DNA of 61,799 nucleotides from Firmicutes bacterium HGW-Firmicutes-7 (GCA_002841375.1 PGZO01000024.1:1-61799), one strand, 5' to 3'; positions 44,109 through 53,464 are shown, counted from the first letter of the stretch. Made by a program: numbers and translations. The notes: generated by a model not told the origin, from the letters alone.

Positions 44109-47036
44109 TTATTCTTTAATTTTTCGTTCTATTTCTCTTAAAAGTTGACTCAAGGTGTGTGCAAATACATCATGTAGCCGCTCTACCTCAAATTGATTGT
44201 CCTTTTGAAGCGCTTTTTGAAGATCTGATGCTATATTTTGTAGCTTTTTAGCGCCGATATTTCCTGATCCTCCTTTATTCTTATGTACAATCTGAATGGC
44301 TTCACTATAATTTTGGACTTTTATTGCCTGCGTCAGTACCTCTACCGTATCTTTATTCTCATCTAAATATTCAGATAGGATCGTTTGATACAACGCCAAA
44401 TTATTTCCTATACGTCGCAAGCCATCGGCTTCATCAAGAATATCGCCATTTCCCCTTTTATCTTTCCCCTGCTCTATTATAGTATCTTTATCCTCATACT
44501 CTACTTTTTTAAGCTTCAAAATATTGATCAAGGTTTCTATTAACTCATCGGGATCAAATGGTTTGCTTATATAATAATTGATACCGACACGCTTACATTC
44601 CTCTTCAATGCCTGTAATTGCATCTGCGGTCATCGCTACTATAGGAACATTAGCGTCTAGCTGTCTAATTTTTACAGCTGCCTCATATCCATTTAATACA
44701 GGCATATGTAAATCCATAAGAATTATATGAATTTCCTTTTGATTGGCTATAAAATATGCGACGCCCTCTTCTCCATGATCTGCCAATACCACTTCAAATC
44801 CAACTTGTTCCAAAATGGATTTTGCAATGAATTGGTTCGTTTTATTGTCTTCAACCACTAGGACACGAAATGACCTTTCTAATCGTTGGTTCTTGTTAAC
44901 AATTGTAAGTGAACTGGCTTCTTTAGACTCCAGTTCCTTTACATTAAATATATCAAGGATACCGTTATATAGAACAGAGGGTATAATCGGTTTTGTAATA
45001 CCAATTTCAACCCCAAAATCATCAATCTTCTCAAATAGATCCTCTCTCATCAAAGGTATCATCATCATCACTTTAGGTTTACATATTATTAGAGGATTAC
45101 TGCTGATTTTTGTTAAAAAGGCAAGCCCTCCTTCCTCTGGTGTATCATAATCCAAAATCAACAATTCATATGGCTTTGAATTATCTTCTTTACAAGTTTC
45201 TAGCAGTTGTACTACCTGCGCCTGGCAGGTGACTAATTTTGCTTTCATACCAAAATAGTGAAGATAGCCTTCAATGAGATGTAAATTCGCAATACTTTTA
45301 TCAAGTACAATAGCCTTTACATCTCGAATATACTCACATGCTATCTTTTGTTTGCTTTCAAATTCTTTATCTTGGTCAACTTCCAATACTAACAAAATTG
45401 TAAATATTGAACCTTCGTCTTGAACACTTGAAACCTTTATTTCACCACCCATCATTTCTACTAAGCTCTTCACAATAGATAAGCCTAGTCCGGTACCACC
45501 AAATCTTCTGTTGATACTTGAATCGCCTTGTGCAAAGGGCTTAAAAAGTTGATTGACTTGTTCACTAGACATCCCTATTCCAGAGTCCTTAACACTAAAC
45601 TCTAACTGTAAAAAGGGTTCTTCTTTTTCTACTAAACGTATTCCTAAATTAACTTCCCCTTTGCTCGTGAATTTAACTGCATTATTAATGAGATTAAGCA
45701 AAATTTGCTCAAGCCTTTTAGGATCTCCCCAAAAATTACAAGGTATATTTGGGTCCTTATTCAAGTTAAATCCAATCTCTTGTTCCTCAATCTTAAAGGC
45801 CATAATACTTACAACTTGTTGTAACACCTTATCTAAGTTAAAGGAAATCCTTTCAATTTCAACTTTACCAGCCTCAATCTTAGAGAAATCTAATATGTCA
45901 TTGATGATGCCTAGCATATTATGTGAGGCATGGGTAATCTTTTCTAAGTATATTTTTTGTGTTATGTTTACGTCCGTTTTTTTAATTAAATATGCCATGC
46001 CCGTTATCGCATTTAATGGTGTTCGTATTTCATGGGACATACGCGCTAAAAAACTGGATTTAATATGGTTTGCAACTTCCGCTTCCTCTTTTGCCCGCCT
46101 TAAATCTTCTTCTATTTGAATGCGCTTCGCAACCTCTTTTTTAAGTTGAACGATCCAGTAGATTGAAACAAGTAAAATAATTAAAATCATTGAACCAACA
46201 ACTGCAATAATGCGAAAAGTAGGTCCATAATCAAAGCCATTATTAAGACCAATCCATTTATTGTTAATTTCAATCTTCTCTTCTTCCGTAATGCTTGCTA
46301 ATCCTTTATTAATTATACTGACTAATTCTGGCCAATCATTTCTGACGGCAAAATGAAGTTCTTGGTTTTCATACGAGTCTATTTCAATGAATTTTAATTG
46401 CGTAAAACCATTTGCTTTAATATGATAGCTAGAAGTCGCTAAATTTCCAATAAATGCTAACTCCTTACCACTTGTGACAGCCGCTATTCCAGCTTCAACT
46501 GTTGGATAAAGACTTAATTCTATGCTTGGATAAGCACTTAAAGCACTGTGATGAGAGCTATTGGACTGAACTGCGACCTTTGTTTGAAAAAGGTCACCAA
46601 TATCATCAATCGTATCGTTCGACTCCTTTAGGACAATCACTCTTTGAAATTGATAATAGGGTTCAGAATACAAAAAAAACTGTTCTCTCTCTCTCGTTAG
46701 AGATACACAGGGCAATACATCTAATTGTTTATCTACGGCTAAACCATAGGCTTCTACCCATGTCAAATCCTTTGCAACAACCATTTGAATGCCAATTTTC
46801 TCGCTCAACAGTTTTATGTAATCTGATGCAATTCCTTTATATTCTCCATCAGAATCTAAAAATTCAAAAGGAATAAACTGAGGATCGATCCCTAATCGAA
46901 TAGACTGGTGCTCTGTTATAAAGTCCTTTTCATCTTCGGTCAAGTCAATATCAGCGTTTTTTGCAATACAATTCACACTAAACAATAGCAAAAACAAAAA
47001 AGCAACTAAAAGCCCTCGTCTTTTCAAGACGCTCAC
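44109..47036 (-). CDS. BvgS-like hybrid sensor histidine kinase
   Basis: A 975-residue phosphorelay sensor. In order: signal peptide (1-25), extracytoplasmic solute-binding family 3 domain (about 32-265), one membrane helix (274-297), HisKA with His335 in ARMSHEIRTPLN, and HATPase (N box near 452, GIGMS 486-490, GGTGLGLS 513-520). A degenerate receiver (about 573-695) keeps Asp629 but lacks the acidic pair, having LDKS instead. A complete receiver follows (723-840; Asp775, Lys825), then an Hpt domain with His918 in VHKNKGGSGNIGA. It overlaps the response-regulator gene by four bases (GTGA). The GTG at 47036 has almost no spacing to its ribosome binding site; the TTG at 47027 fits better and is the alternative start. 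Confidence 0.92.
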   Translation of the reverse strand: MSVLKRRGLLVAFLFLLLFSVNCIAKNADIDLTEDEKDFITEHQSIRLGIDPQFIPFEFLDSDGEYKGIASDYIKLLSEKIGIQMVVAKDLTWVEAYGLAVDKQLDVLPCVSLTREREQFFLYSEPYYQFQRVIVLKESNDTIDDIGDLFQTKVAVQSNSSHHSALSAYPSIELSLYPTVEAGIAAVTSGKELAFIGNLATSSYHIKANGFTQLKFIEIDSYENQELHFAVRNDWPELVSIINKGLASITEEEKIEINNKWIGLNNGFDYGPTFRIIAVVGSMILIILLVSIYWIVQLKKEVAKRIQIEEDLRRAKEEAEVANHIKSSFLARMSHEIRTPLNAITGMAYLIKKTDVNITQKIYLEKITHASHNMLGIINDILDFSKIEAGKVEIERISFNLDKVLQQVVSIMAFKIEEQEIGFNLNKDPNIPCNFWGDPKRLEQILLNLINNAVKFTSKGEVNLGIRLVEKEEPFLQLEFSVKDSGIGMSSEQVNQLFKPFAQGDSSINRRFGGTGLGLSIVKSLVEMMGGEIKVSSVQDEGSIFTILLVLEVDQDKEFESKQKIACEYIRDVKAIVLDKSIANLHLIEGYLHYFGMKAKLVTCQAQVVQLLETCKEDNSKPYELLILDYDTPEEGGLAFLTKISSNPLIICKPKVMMMIPLMREDLFEKIDDFGVEIGITKPIIPSVLYNGILDIFNVKELESKEASSLTIVNKNQRLERSFRVLVVEDNKTNQFIAKSILEQVGFEVVLADHGEEGVAYFIANQKEIHIILMDLHMPVLNGYEAAVKIRQLDANVPIVAMTADAITGIEEECKRVGINYYISKPFDPDELIETLINILKLKKVEYEDKDTIIEQGKDKRGNGDILDEADGLRRIGNNLALYQTILSEYLDENKDTVEVLTQAIKVQNYSEAIQIVHKNKGGSGNIGAKKLQNIASDLQKALQKDNQFEVERLHDVFAHTLSQLLREIERKIKE

Positions 47037-48121
47037 TCCTCTTTTGAAATATTTTGAAGAAATTGACGAGAAATGGCATGAATCTCTCTCTCAATTTCCA
47101 TAAATGCTGTTACGATTTCTGGATCAAATTGTTTTCCACTTTCACTTCTAATTACATCTATTGCATAATCATGATCAAAAGCTGGTTTATATACCCTTTT
47201 ACTCGTTATTGCATCATAAACATCTACAATTGTCATGAGTCTTCCTGGAAGCGGAATAGATTTCCCCTTAAGCCCTACTGGATACCCTGATCCATCAAAT
47301 CGTTCATGATGTGTACCTGCAATTTCTATTGCAGTTTGAATAAAAGTGGGCACATATCCGTTACCTAGATCATGACTTAAAGCTTCAACGCCATATGTAG
47401 TATGCTTCTTCATGATCTCAAATTCTTCTTGATTTAATTTCCCTGGTTTCAAAAGAATATTATCAGGGATACCTACTTTTCCAATATCATGTAAGGGCGC
47501 AGTTTTAAAAATCTCTGTAATATATTCCTCCGTAAAAATTTCTGTATAGGGACTTTTATTTCTTAAGTGCTCACACAACACTTTTATCATCCATTGCGTT
47601 CTCTTTGTATGGTTGCTCGATTCAAGGTTTCTCGCTTCTAATAACCCTATTAAAGCTTGTATGGTTATATCTCTAGTTATTACCAATTCTCTTGTTCTTT
47701 TAGATACAGTTTCCTCTAAATGTTGATTATCTTGTTCAATGCTTCTACGTGCACTTCGTAAATTCAAATGAACCTCTATTCTTTTTCGCAAAGATTCTAT
47801 GTTTAAAGGTTTGCGAATATAGTCCACTGCCCCTAAATCTAAACCTCTAATCTCATTTTCTGTTTCATCATAATTTGTCAAAATGAGCGTAATCAATTTG
47901 TTGTAAATAGGATCACTATTTAAAGCTTCTAACACTTCAAAACCATTCATATTCGGCATGTTCAAATCCAAAATGATTAAATCTAAGTCAAGGTTGTTTT
48001 TTATTTCTTCCATCGCTTCTAAACCATCACATGCACAGATGAGTTCACACTCACTGAGTATATTACTAATGATCATTCTGTCTGTTTTCGAATCATCTAC
48101 AATTAAAATCTTTGCATTCAT
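47033..48121 (-). CDS. Response regulator with HD-GYP domain
   Basis: A 362-residue output protein: a receiver (1-118) with Asp9-Asp10, phospho-acceptor Asp52 and Lys104, a coiled-coil linker (about 120-150) and an HD-GYP domain (about 155-350). The latter shows His171, His211-Asp212 in APLHDIGKVGIPD, His240, HHERFDGSGYP (271-281) and DVYDAI. HD-GYP proteins degrade cyclic di-GMP. All metal ligands appear present, so it is probably active. It is first in a two-gene operon with the hybrid kinase, which should control it by phosphorelay from a small extracellular ligand. AAGGAGGTAAT precedes the ATG. Confidence 0.93.
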   Translation of the reverse strand: MNAKILIVDDSKTDRMIISNILSECELICACDGLEAMEEIKNNLDLDLIILDLNMPNMNGFEVLEALNSDPIYNKLITLILTNYDETENEIRGLDLGAVDYIRKPLNIESLRKRIEVHLNLRSARRSIEQDNQHLEETVSKRTRELVITRDITIQALIGLLEARNLESSNHTKRTQWMIKVLCEHLRNKSPYTEIFTEEYITEIFKTAPLHDIGKVGIPDNILLKPGKLNQEEFEIMKKHTTYGVEALSHDLGNGYVPTFIQTAIEIAGTHHERFDGSGYPVGLKGKSIPLPGRLMTIVDVYDAITSKRVYKPAFDHDYAIDVIRSESGKQFDPEIVTAFMEIEREIHAISRQFLQNISKEE

Positions 48122-48567
48122 AAATCATTACCTCCTTTGATCTCCCAATAATAGTCATCCTTATTTACCTATATTATATTCTCCATCACGAAGGTATCTC
48201 CGTGTATAACACTCAGCCTATATATTGCATTTGTTCATTATTCGATATCTTCTCATGCTATATATTACACTACAATACTATATAAATAGAGCAATAAGGA
48301 GTGTTAATTCTTCTCCATCCACATCATATAACTCATAATAATTATATTCATATTATAAAAACACTTTTCAATTTGTTATTGCTAATATATTCTAATAATT
48401 ATTATACACCTATATTTATATTTTGACAATTTCTATTACTATTTTTGTATATATTACTTCTTTCGACCGACTACAGCGACTAACCTCCAGTCAAGATGCA
48501 AAACCTCTGCGTCTAAGGCAAGCAGTAGGCGCTTGACCTCCCACTGATTAAAGAAAGTCAAATGTTG
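48122..48567. other. Gene-free stretch with a GC-rich island
   Basis: Positions 48122-48455 are strongly AT-rich, with no recognisable gene; the promoter of the HD-GYP operon must be at the left end. Positions 48462-48548 are far richer in G and C than anything around them. On the minus strand this part is open in the same frame as the preceding reductase gene: after the TGA at 48568-48570, 37 sense codons run to a TAA at 48454, reading QWEVKRLLLALDAEVLHLDW and then RLVAVVGRKK. Short inverted pairs (GTCAAG with CTTGAC) also allow RNA structure. Its identity is unknown. Confidence 0.5.
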
Positions 48568-49518
48568 TCAATATCCACTCTCAATTGTTTTAATTAGATG
48601 AACAATCATCTCATTATAGGGCACTTCCACTCCATGCTTCTTTCCAAGCTTCACAATAGCTCCTGATAGCGAATCAATCTCTGTCCTCATTTTTCTTTCA
48701 ATATCTTGTAGCATTGAGGATTTATGTTCAGCAGTTGGAGGCACTAATTTGTTTAGGAAATGCTTTTTGTAGCTATCTGCGTCCACCCAAAAAGTTTCAT
48801 TTTCAGTTGCCTTCATCACACTATACACCTCTTCAATGATTTTACTCATCACTTCTATAGAATGAGGGTTTTCTATTAGCTTGCCGTAGCTAACACCTAG
48901 GATTGCTCCTAATGGATTGAGTGCACAATTATATAACAGCTTAGCCCAAATATTCTTTCCAATCTGTGGCGCAACCTTACTAGGAATACCCCCTTGATCA
49001 ATTGCAGTTGCCAATGGTTGTAGTTCATCTACGCTGTACCCGTATAGGCTCCCCATCAGCAAACCTGAAGCATAGACAGTGACTTCACTAATATGAAGTT
49101 CAGGTCTAATAAATCCAATAAATACACGAGCTGAATACACTTGATCTTTATTAAAGTATTGCAGATACGTATCTTCATCTTCAAGTCCATTCTGAACTAT
49201 AATAATTTTACTAGTACTAGACAATAGATTTTTATTCCGGCTCAACTCTTCAAAAATTTTTGAGGAATGAGTTGTTTTCGCACAGATTATAATAAAATCA
49301 TAACATTTATTTTTGATATCTTTTATTCCTTCATAGACTTGGACTACTTTTGCCGGGACAACGATCTCATTTAGTAAACCTACTCTTTTGATTCCCTTTT
49401 CTTCAATTGCCTTTTTAGTAGCTCCCCTAGCAACTAAATCTAGTGGCACTTTTGAATCATAAAGCGCTGTAGCAATACCAATTCCTACAGCACCACAACC
49501 AATTAATAATGTATTCAT
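48568..49518 (-). CDS. panE: 2-dehydropantoate 2-reductase family protein
   Basis: A 316-residue ketopantoate reductase-family enzyme. The N-terminal Rossmann fold begins NTLLIGCGAVGIGIATAL, with CAKTTHSSKIFEELS near residue 95. The C-terminal helical domain contains NIWAKLLYNCALNPLGAILG, in which the lysine is the expected catalytic residue, and PPTAEHKSSMLQDIERKMRTEID split around residue 265. The frame extends 18 codons further, but AAAGGAAAG lies six bases before the ATG at 49518, where the conserved fold starts. PanE makes pantoate for coenzyme A, but many clostridial paralogues act on other 2-oxo acids. It is monocistronic, so the pantothenate role is uncertain. Confidence 0.75.
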   Translation of the reverse strand: MNTLLIGCGAVGIGIATALYDSKVPLDLVARGATKKAIEEKGIKRVGLLNEIVVPAKVVQVYEGIKDIKNKCYDFIIICAKTTHSSKIFEELSRNKNLLSSTSKIIIVQNGLEDEDTYLQYFNKDQVYSARVFIGFIRPELHISEVTVYASGLLMGSLYGYSVDELQPLATAIDQGGIPSKVAPQIGKNIWAKLLYNCALNPLGAILGVSYGKLIENPHSIEVMSKIIEEVYSVMKATENETFWVDADSYKKHFLNKLVPPTAEHKSSMLQDIERKMRTEIDSLSGAIVKLGKKHGVEVPYNEMIVHLIKTIESGY

Positions 49519-49691
49519 GTTCTTTCCTTTCTCATTGAGTGATTTTAATTTTTCCATCTTATTTGTTTCCAATTATATTCATATTATCACAGGATACACA
49601 GGATGTGAAGAATTGTTATTACTATAAAAAGCTTGTATCATCATGTCACTAACTATTTTATCGATTAGCCGCGGTTAATAATTATTTGAAT

Positions 49692-49732
49692 AAAAAAAGA
49701 CGACTCTGCTTAATGCAGAAATCATCCTTTTT
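49692..49732 (-). terminator. Imperfect terminator-like hairpin
   Basis: Read on the minus strand, a stem based on TCTGC/GCAGA and extended by GATGA against TCGTC (two G-U pairs, one bulge) ends in seven T residues. No annotated minus-strand gene lies directly upstream, so it may stop readthrough from the CRISPR side or antisense RNA over ymaF. The rest of 49519-49883 holds nothing else that I recognise. Confidence 0.45.
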
Positions 49733-49883
49733 CATTTCTATTAGCTACTTTCTAAAATCCTTGTCTTTTCTTATTTTTTTCCTTTATAAACTTTTAAGTG
49801 TTTTTCATACCGCCTAATATAAACGTACCCTTTTACATGACTTATCATATATTAATAGTAACAATCCTTAGGGAGGTGAAATA

Positions 49884-50216
49884 ATGTCAAGAAACAAGGA
49901 GCAATTCCATAATCACGAATTTGTTGGTAGCACAAGATTAGCGGCACTGGAAGTAAACCCTCATAACCACAGATTTGCAGGAGTTTCAAGTCAAGCGATC
50001 TGTGTAAAAGGCGGACATGTTCATGAAGTAATAGCAACAACAGACTTCTATGAAGGTCATTTACACGAATTCAAAGAATTGTCCAGTCTTCAAATTTCCG
50101 TTGGTGATGGAAGACATGTTCATTTTGTAGAGGCTAGAACAACAGTAGATGCTGATCATAAGCATAAACTAATTTTTGCTACCCTTATCGAAGACCCCAT
50201 TGGTGATGAATGTTAA
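49884..50216 (+). CDS. ymaF: YmaF family His-rich protein
   Basis: A 110-residue soluble protein matching the YmaF family, built from six His-X-His units: His9/11, 27/29, 45/47, 59/61, 78/80 and 92/94. Spacing is 14 to 19 residues, each unit within a short predicted beta strand (GHVHEV, GHLHEF, RHVHFV). The single cysteine is Cys40. There is no signal peptide. The regular histidine pairs suggest metal binding or a repetitive spore/coat-type fold, but no biochemical role is established. GGGAGGTGA gives a strong start; the gene is monocistronic. Confidence 0.8.
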   Translation: MSRNKEQFHNHEFVGSTRLAALEVNPHNHRFAGVSSQAICVKGGHVHEVIATTDFYEGHLHEFKELSSLQISVGDGRHVHFVEARTTVDADHKHKLIFATLIEDPIGDEC

Positions 50217-50457
50217 GTACCAAGTATTAGTACAAGCTTATTTCACATGTAAAATTTATGTAAATATCTACTCCAGTTATGTCGCAGGGTAGATTTCTCA
50301 AAAAGATTACATGTAGAAATATCAGAAGCTCCCCATGTAGGATATATTCCCTACTTTCTGGCTTTACTATACATAATTTGCTTCTCCTATCATCTGTTAT
50401 TGATAGGCATATCTTAGAAGCGTAGTAATGATACAAGGCCTACGCTTTCGCTATGTT

Positions 50458-50503
50458 AAAATAGAGGACTTGTCCAAAAACGGTCAAGTTCTCTATTTAT
50501 TCT
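50458..50503. terminator. Terminator between ymaF and CRISPR trailer
   Basis: A 14-bp stem with one G-U pair (50458-50471 with 50484-50497) and a 12-base loop, flanked by A-runs left and T-rich sequence right. It can serve ymaF on the plus strand or the array transcript arriving on the minus strand. The stretch 50217-50457 shows nothing convincing. Confidence 0.65.
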
Positions 50504-50504
50504 T

Positions 50505-50813
50505 TTAATACCATTTCAGCCTTCTAAAAACCTCTTTTTCAAGTTTATTTTCATAACCGATAATATTTACATATGGTTCGGTCACATATATATTCTTACT
50601 GAAGCCCTTTACTTGGATGGTATCTATCCTAAGTTTTGGAAATTATACTTAATTTAGTTCATTCTCAGTCATTAAAAAGGTCTACTACTGTCAAACCAAT
50701 ATATATAAAACTTTCCTGCTTCTCTAATAGATTTCTCCATGGGCAATATACCAGATTTCATTATAACAGAAACGATAATGTCTATTATTTCGGCTTGATA
50801 AAGTTAAGCCTGT
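50505..50813 (-). pseudogene. Possible decayed coding remnants beyond the array
   Basis: Two short minus-strand open stretches look more coding than their surroundings but are broken by stops and a frame change. One is about 50690-50805 (contains MKSGILPMEKSIREAGKFYI). The other is 50505-50639 (contains KNIYVTEPYVNIIGYENKLE and ends RRLKWY). I do not recognise the family. They may be the tail of a gene cut off when the CRISPR locus arrived, or chance. Confidence 0.25.
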
Positions 50814-53078
50814 AGCTCTCTGGAAGTATGGCTCTATTAAAACAATTACTATTGATGTATATGGTGCCTCTTGTGACGGATTTACATTCCATTATGGCTC
50901 TATTAAAACTCTTTTAATAACGGTAAAAAATGTTTTTCTAATAAATTTACATTCCAGTATGGCTCTATTAAAACAACATTGGGAATTACAGATGCTTGTA
51001 ATTTAGATGGATTTACATTCCAGTATGGCTCTATTAAAACACTCCACCCTCTCATGCTATAGAAACAGCCTTACGCATTTACATTCCAGTATGGCTCTAT
51101 TAAAACTAAGGCGAAGTAACCGAACAGGCTCAGAGGGACGCTATTTACATTCCAGTATAGCTCTATTAAAACTTGGAGAACAGAGTTTATAAAACAAACA
51201 GGAGATCCATTTACATTCCAGTATGGCTCTATTAAAACTAGAAGAAGGCGAGTGGATGGACTATGATTTATTTGTATTTACATTCCAGTATGGCTCTATT
51301 AAAACTTCAAACCCTTATACTGATCCACTTTTAACAATTAAATTTACATTCCAGTATGGCTCTATTAAAACCGTAGCAATCTTGATTAAATTGGGTTCCA
51401 TGATCTTATTTACATTCCAGTATGGCTCTATTAAAACTTTATCTTCCACCCATAAACCATGCACAATGCCCTACATTCCAGTATGGCTCTATTAAAACCT
51501 GTTATAAATATAAAGCAAAAATGCTTTATTAGGATTTACATTCCAGTATGGCTCTATTAAAACAAAATATTTAAAGAAAGGATGAACATTATGGCTAAAT
51601 TTACATTCCAGTATGGCTCTATTAAAACAATTAATTTATTCGGATAAGGCGTACGCAATATATAATTTACATTCCAGTATGGCTCTATTAAAACTTACGT
51701 CCATATTAAGCCTCCTTAAGCATTACTAGATTTACATTCCAGTATGGCTCTATTAAAACAATACATGTACATCTGTACCCCTGTCACCTTTTATGATTTA
51801 CATTCCAGTATGGCTCTATTAAAACTCTTTTGGCATGGCTTATGTTAAACCTGGTGAACTAATTTACATTCCAGTATGGCTCTATTAAAACTAGATATGC
51901 CATTATTTATCGTTCCATTTAGACTAAATTTACATTCCAGTATGGCTCTATTAAAACTGAATTTTGTGAGCAATATCAAGATCATAATTGCAAATTTACA
52001 TTCCAGTATGGCTCTATTAAAACGATACGGCAATTAGTGCGTCATTGGCTGATATTGAGGATTTACATTCCAGTATGGCTCTATTAAAACCGTTTGAAAG
52101 CCTGTCCTTTAAATTCCTAACCCTAGATTTACATTCCAGTATGGCTCTATTAAAACAGTACGTGGCGTAGAGGACAAGAGGTAAAGAGTTTAATTTATAT
52201 TCCAGTATGGCTCTATTAAAACTTCTCCGGTAGCTTTCTTTTTAGTAGTCTTTCTCTTATTTACATTCCTGTATGGCTCTATTAAAACAAAGAAAATCGA
52301 CTCACCCTTAAATTGCTTGAAGAAATTTACATTCCAGTATGGCTCTATTAAAACGTGCGTTGAGTGGTGATTATTGCATCTATTCTTCTATTTACATTCT
52401 AGTATGGCTCTATTAAAACCCTATATCGCCCCAATAACATGTCGTATTAATTATTATTTACATTCCAGTATGGCTCTATTAAAACGCCTATGTCTGTGAT
52501 CTCGCCAGATACTCTACGCATATTTACATTCCAGTATGGCTCTATTAAAACTGTTACTATAGTGTTTGCATTGCCTATAGTATCAATTATTTACATTCCA
52601 GTATGGCTCTATTAAAACTCAGAGCTCGCACCTTCGAGAACCCATGTAGCTTCATTTACATTCCAGTATGGCTCTATTAAAACTATTAATGAAAGGCGGT
52701 GGCTGTAAATTGGAATTTAATTTACATTCCAGTATGGCTCTATTAAAGCACTATCTTGTGTAATCATTGATGCTTGGTGACTTGAATTTACATTCCAGTA
52801 TGGCTCTATTAAAACTGTAAAAGGAGTTACAATAGAGGTGTTTTGTAATATATTTACATTCCAGTATGGCTCTATTAAAACTCTCATAAACCTTGTCATT
52901 TAGTTGCTTTTAATTAAATTTACATTCCAGTATGGCTCTATTAAAACAAATAACTATGTAACACAAGATATTAAATAAAGAGATTTACATTCCAGTATGG
53001 CTCTATTAAAACAGTGTTAGTAATATTAAGCGATGTTTGTTTAAAGATATTTACATTCCAGTATGGCTCTATTAAAAC
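50814..53078 (-). CRISPR. Type I-B CRISPR array, 35 repeats
   Basis: There are thirty-five 30-base repeats and 34 spacers, mostly 35-37 bases. In transcription sense (minus strand) the repeat starts GTTTTAATAGAGCC and ends GGAATGTAAAT, the same start and end style as Clostridioides difficile I-B repeats. The repeat nearest cas2 is at 53049-53078. The far-end repeats decay: 50880-50909 has one change, and 50814-50843 has lost the identity of its distal half (the 3' part in transcription sense). Internal single-base variants are at 51143, 52193, 52259, 52390 and 52720. The repeat at 51469-51498 has three altered end bases and follows a spacer of only 31 bases. Old repeats at the left and cas genes at the right both place the leader at the right. 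Confidence 0.97.
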
Positions 53079-53179
53079 CCGTAAAAAAAGTCAGTGTTTT
53101 CAATGCTTTAGGAGCTTGAATTCCTACTTTTTGTCTGTCGACCTTCGATAGTGCATAATTAGTAGAGGGTCGACATATA
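53079..53179 (-). promoter_or_regulatory. CRISPR leader
   Basis: A 101-base AT-rich stretch between the cas2 stop and the first repeat. Read on the minus strand it contains an inverted repeat, GTCGACC and GGTCGAC (53138-53144 and 53169-53175 on the plus strand), around a 24-base centre, then an A/T-rich run ending in TTTTTTTACGG at the repeat. Palindromes with a GTCGAC core are a known feature of clostridial CRISPR leaders. The array promoter should lie here, but no clear -35/-10 pair stands out. Confidence 0.7.
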
Positions 53180-53464
53180 TTAAATGAAATTATCTGTATT
53201 GTCATCTTGGATACCTATAAATTCCTTTTTCAACCATTTGCTTGAGGACTCTTCGAATAAGATAACTGAATCTTTATTATCTCGGATATACTTTTTTATT
53301 TCCATCTTTAACATTTCCAACTTAGCCTTCGTCACCTCACCTTCAAAAACAGAGTTCTGAATATGATGCAAATATTTCTTGCATATTTTAAATACATTTC
53401 TAAGTACTTTAGCACCATTTTCTTCCTTATCAAGCATTATATCGTAAACCAAAATAATATACAA
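53180..53464 (-). CDS. cas2: CRISPR-associated Cas2
   Basis: A 94-residue Cas2 with the ferredoxin-like fold opening MYIILVYDIMLDKEENGAKV and the catalytic/structural aspartate Asp8, followed by QNSVFEGEVTKAKLEML. It forms the spacer-integration complex with Cas1. The start is TTG, with GGTGGTGAT a few bases upstream. Six bases separate it from cas1, and the array leader begins right after the stop. Confidence 0.95.
   Translation of the reverse strand: MYIILVYDIMLDKEENGAKVLRNVFKICKKYLHHIQNSVFEGEVTKAKLEMLKMEIKKYIRDNKDSVILFEESSSKWLKKEFIGIQDDNTDNFI

Noticed and set aside
45553-46119. A 188-codon plus-strand open frame inside the histidine kinase gene
   Set aside because: It is antisense to the HisKA/HATPase domains, lacks a ribosome binding site and resembles no family.
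48568-48570. TGA at the panE end read as selenocysteine or readthrough
   Set aside because: The protein already has normal family length and C-terminus. No selenocysteine insertion element was recognised, and a one-in-three chance of being in frame is enough to explain it.
50227-50436. A 69-codon minus-strand open frame between ymaF and the array
   Set aside because: No ribosome binding site, no recognisable family, and composition no different from the surrounding AT-rich DNA.
51007-52899. Open reading frames within the CRISPR array on both strands, with a repeated FTFQYGSIKT-like or LIEPYWNVN-like peptide
   Set aside because: The repeated peptide is just the translated CRISPR repeat; there are no ribosome binding sites and no conserved protein.
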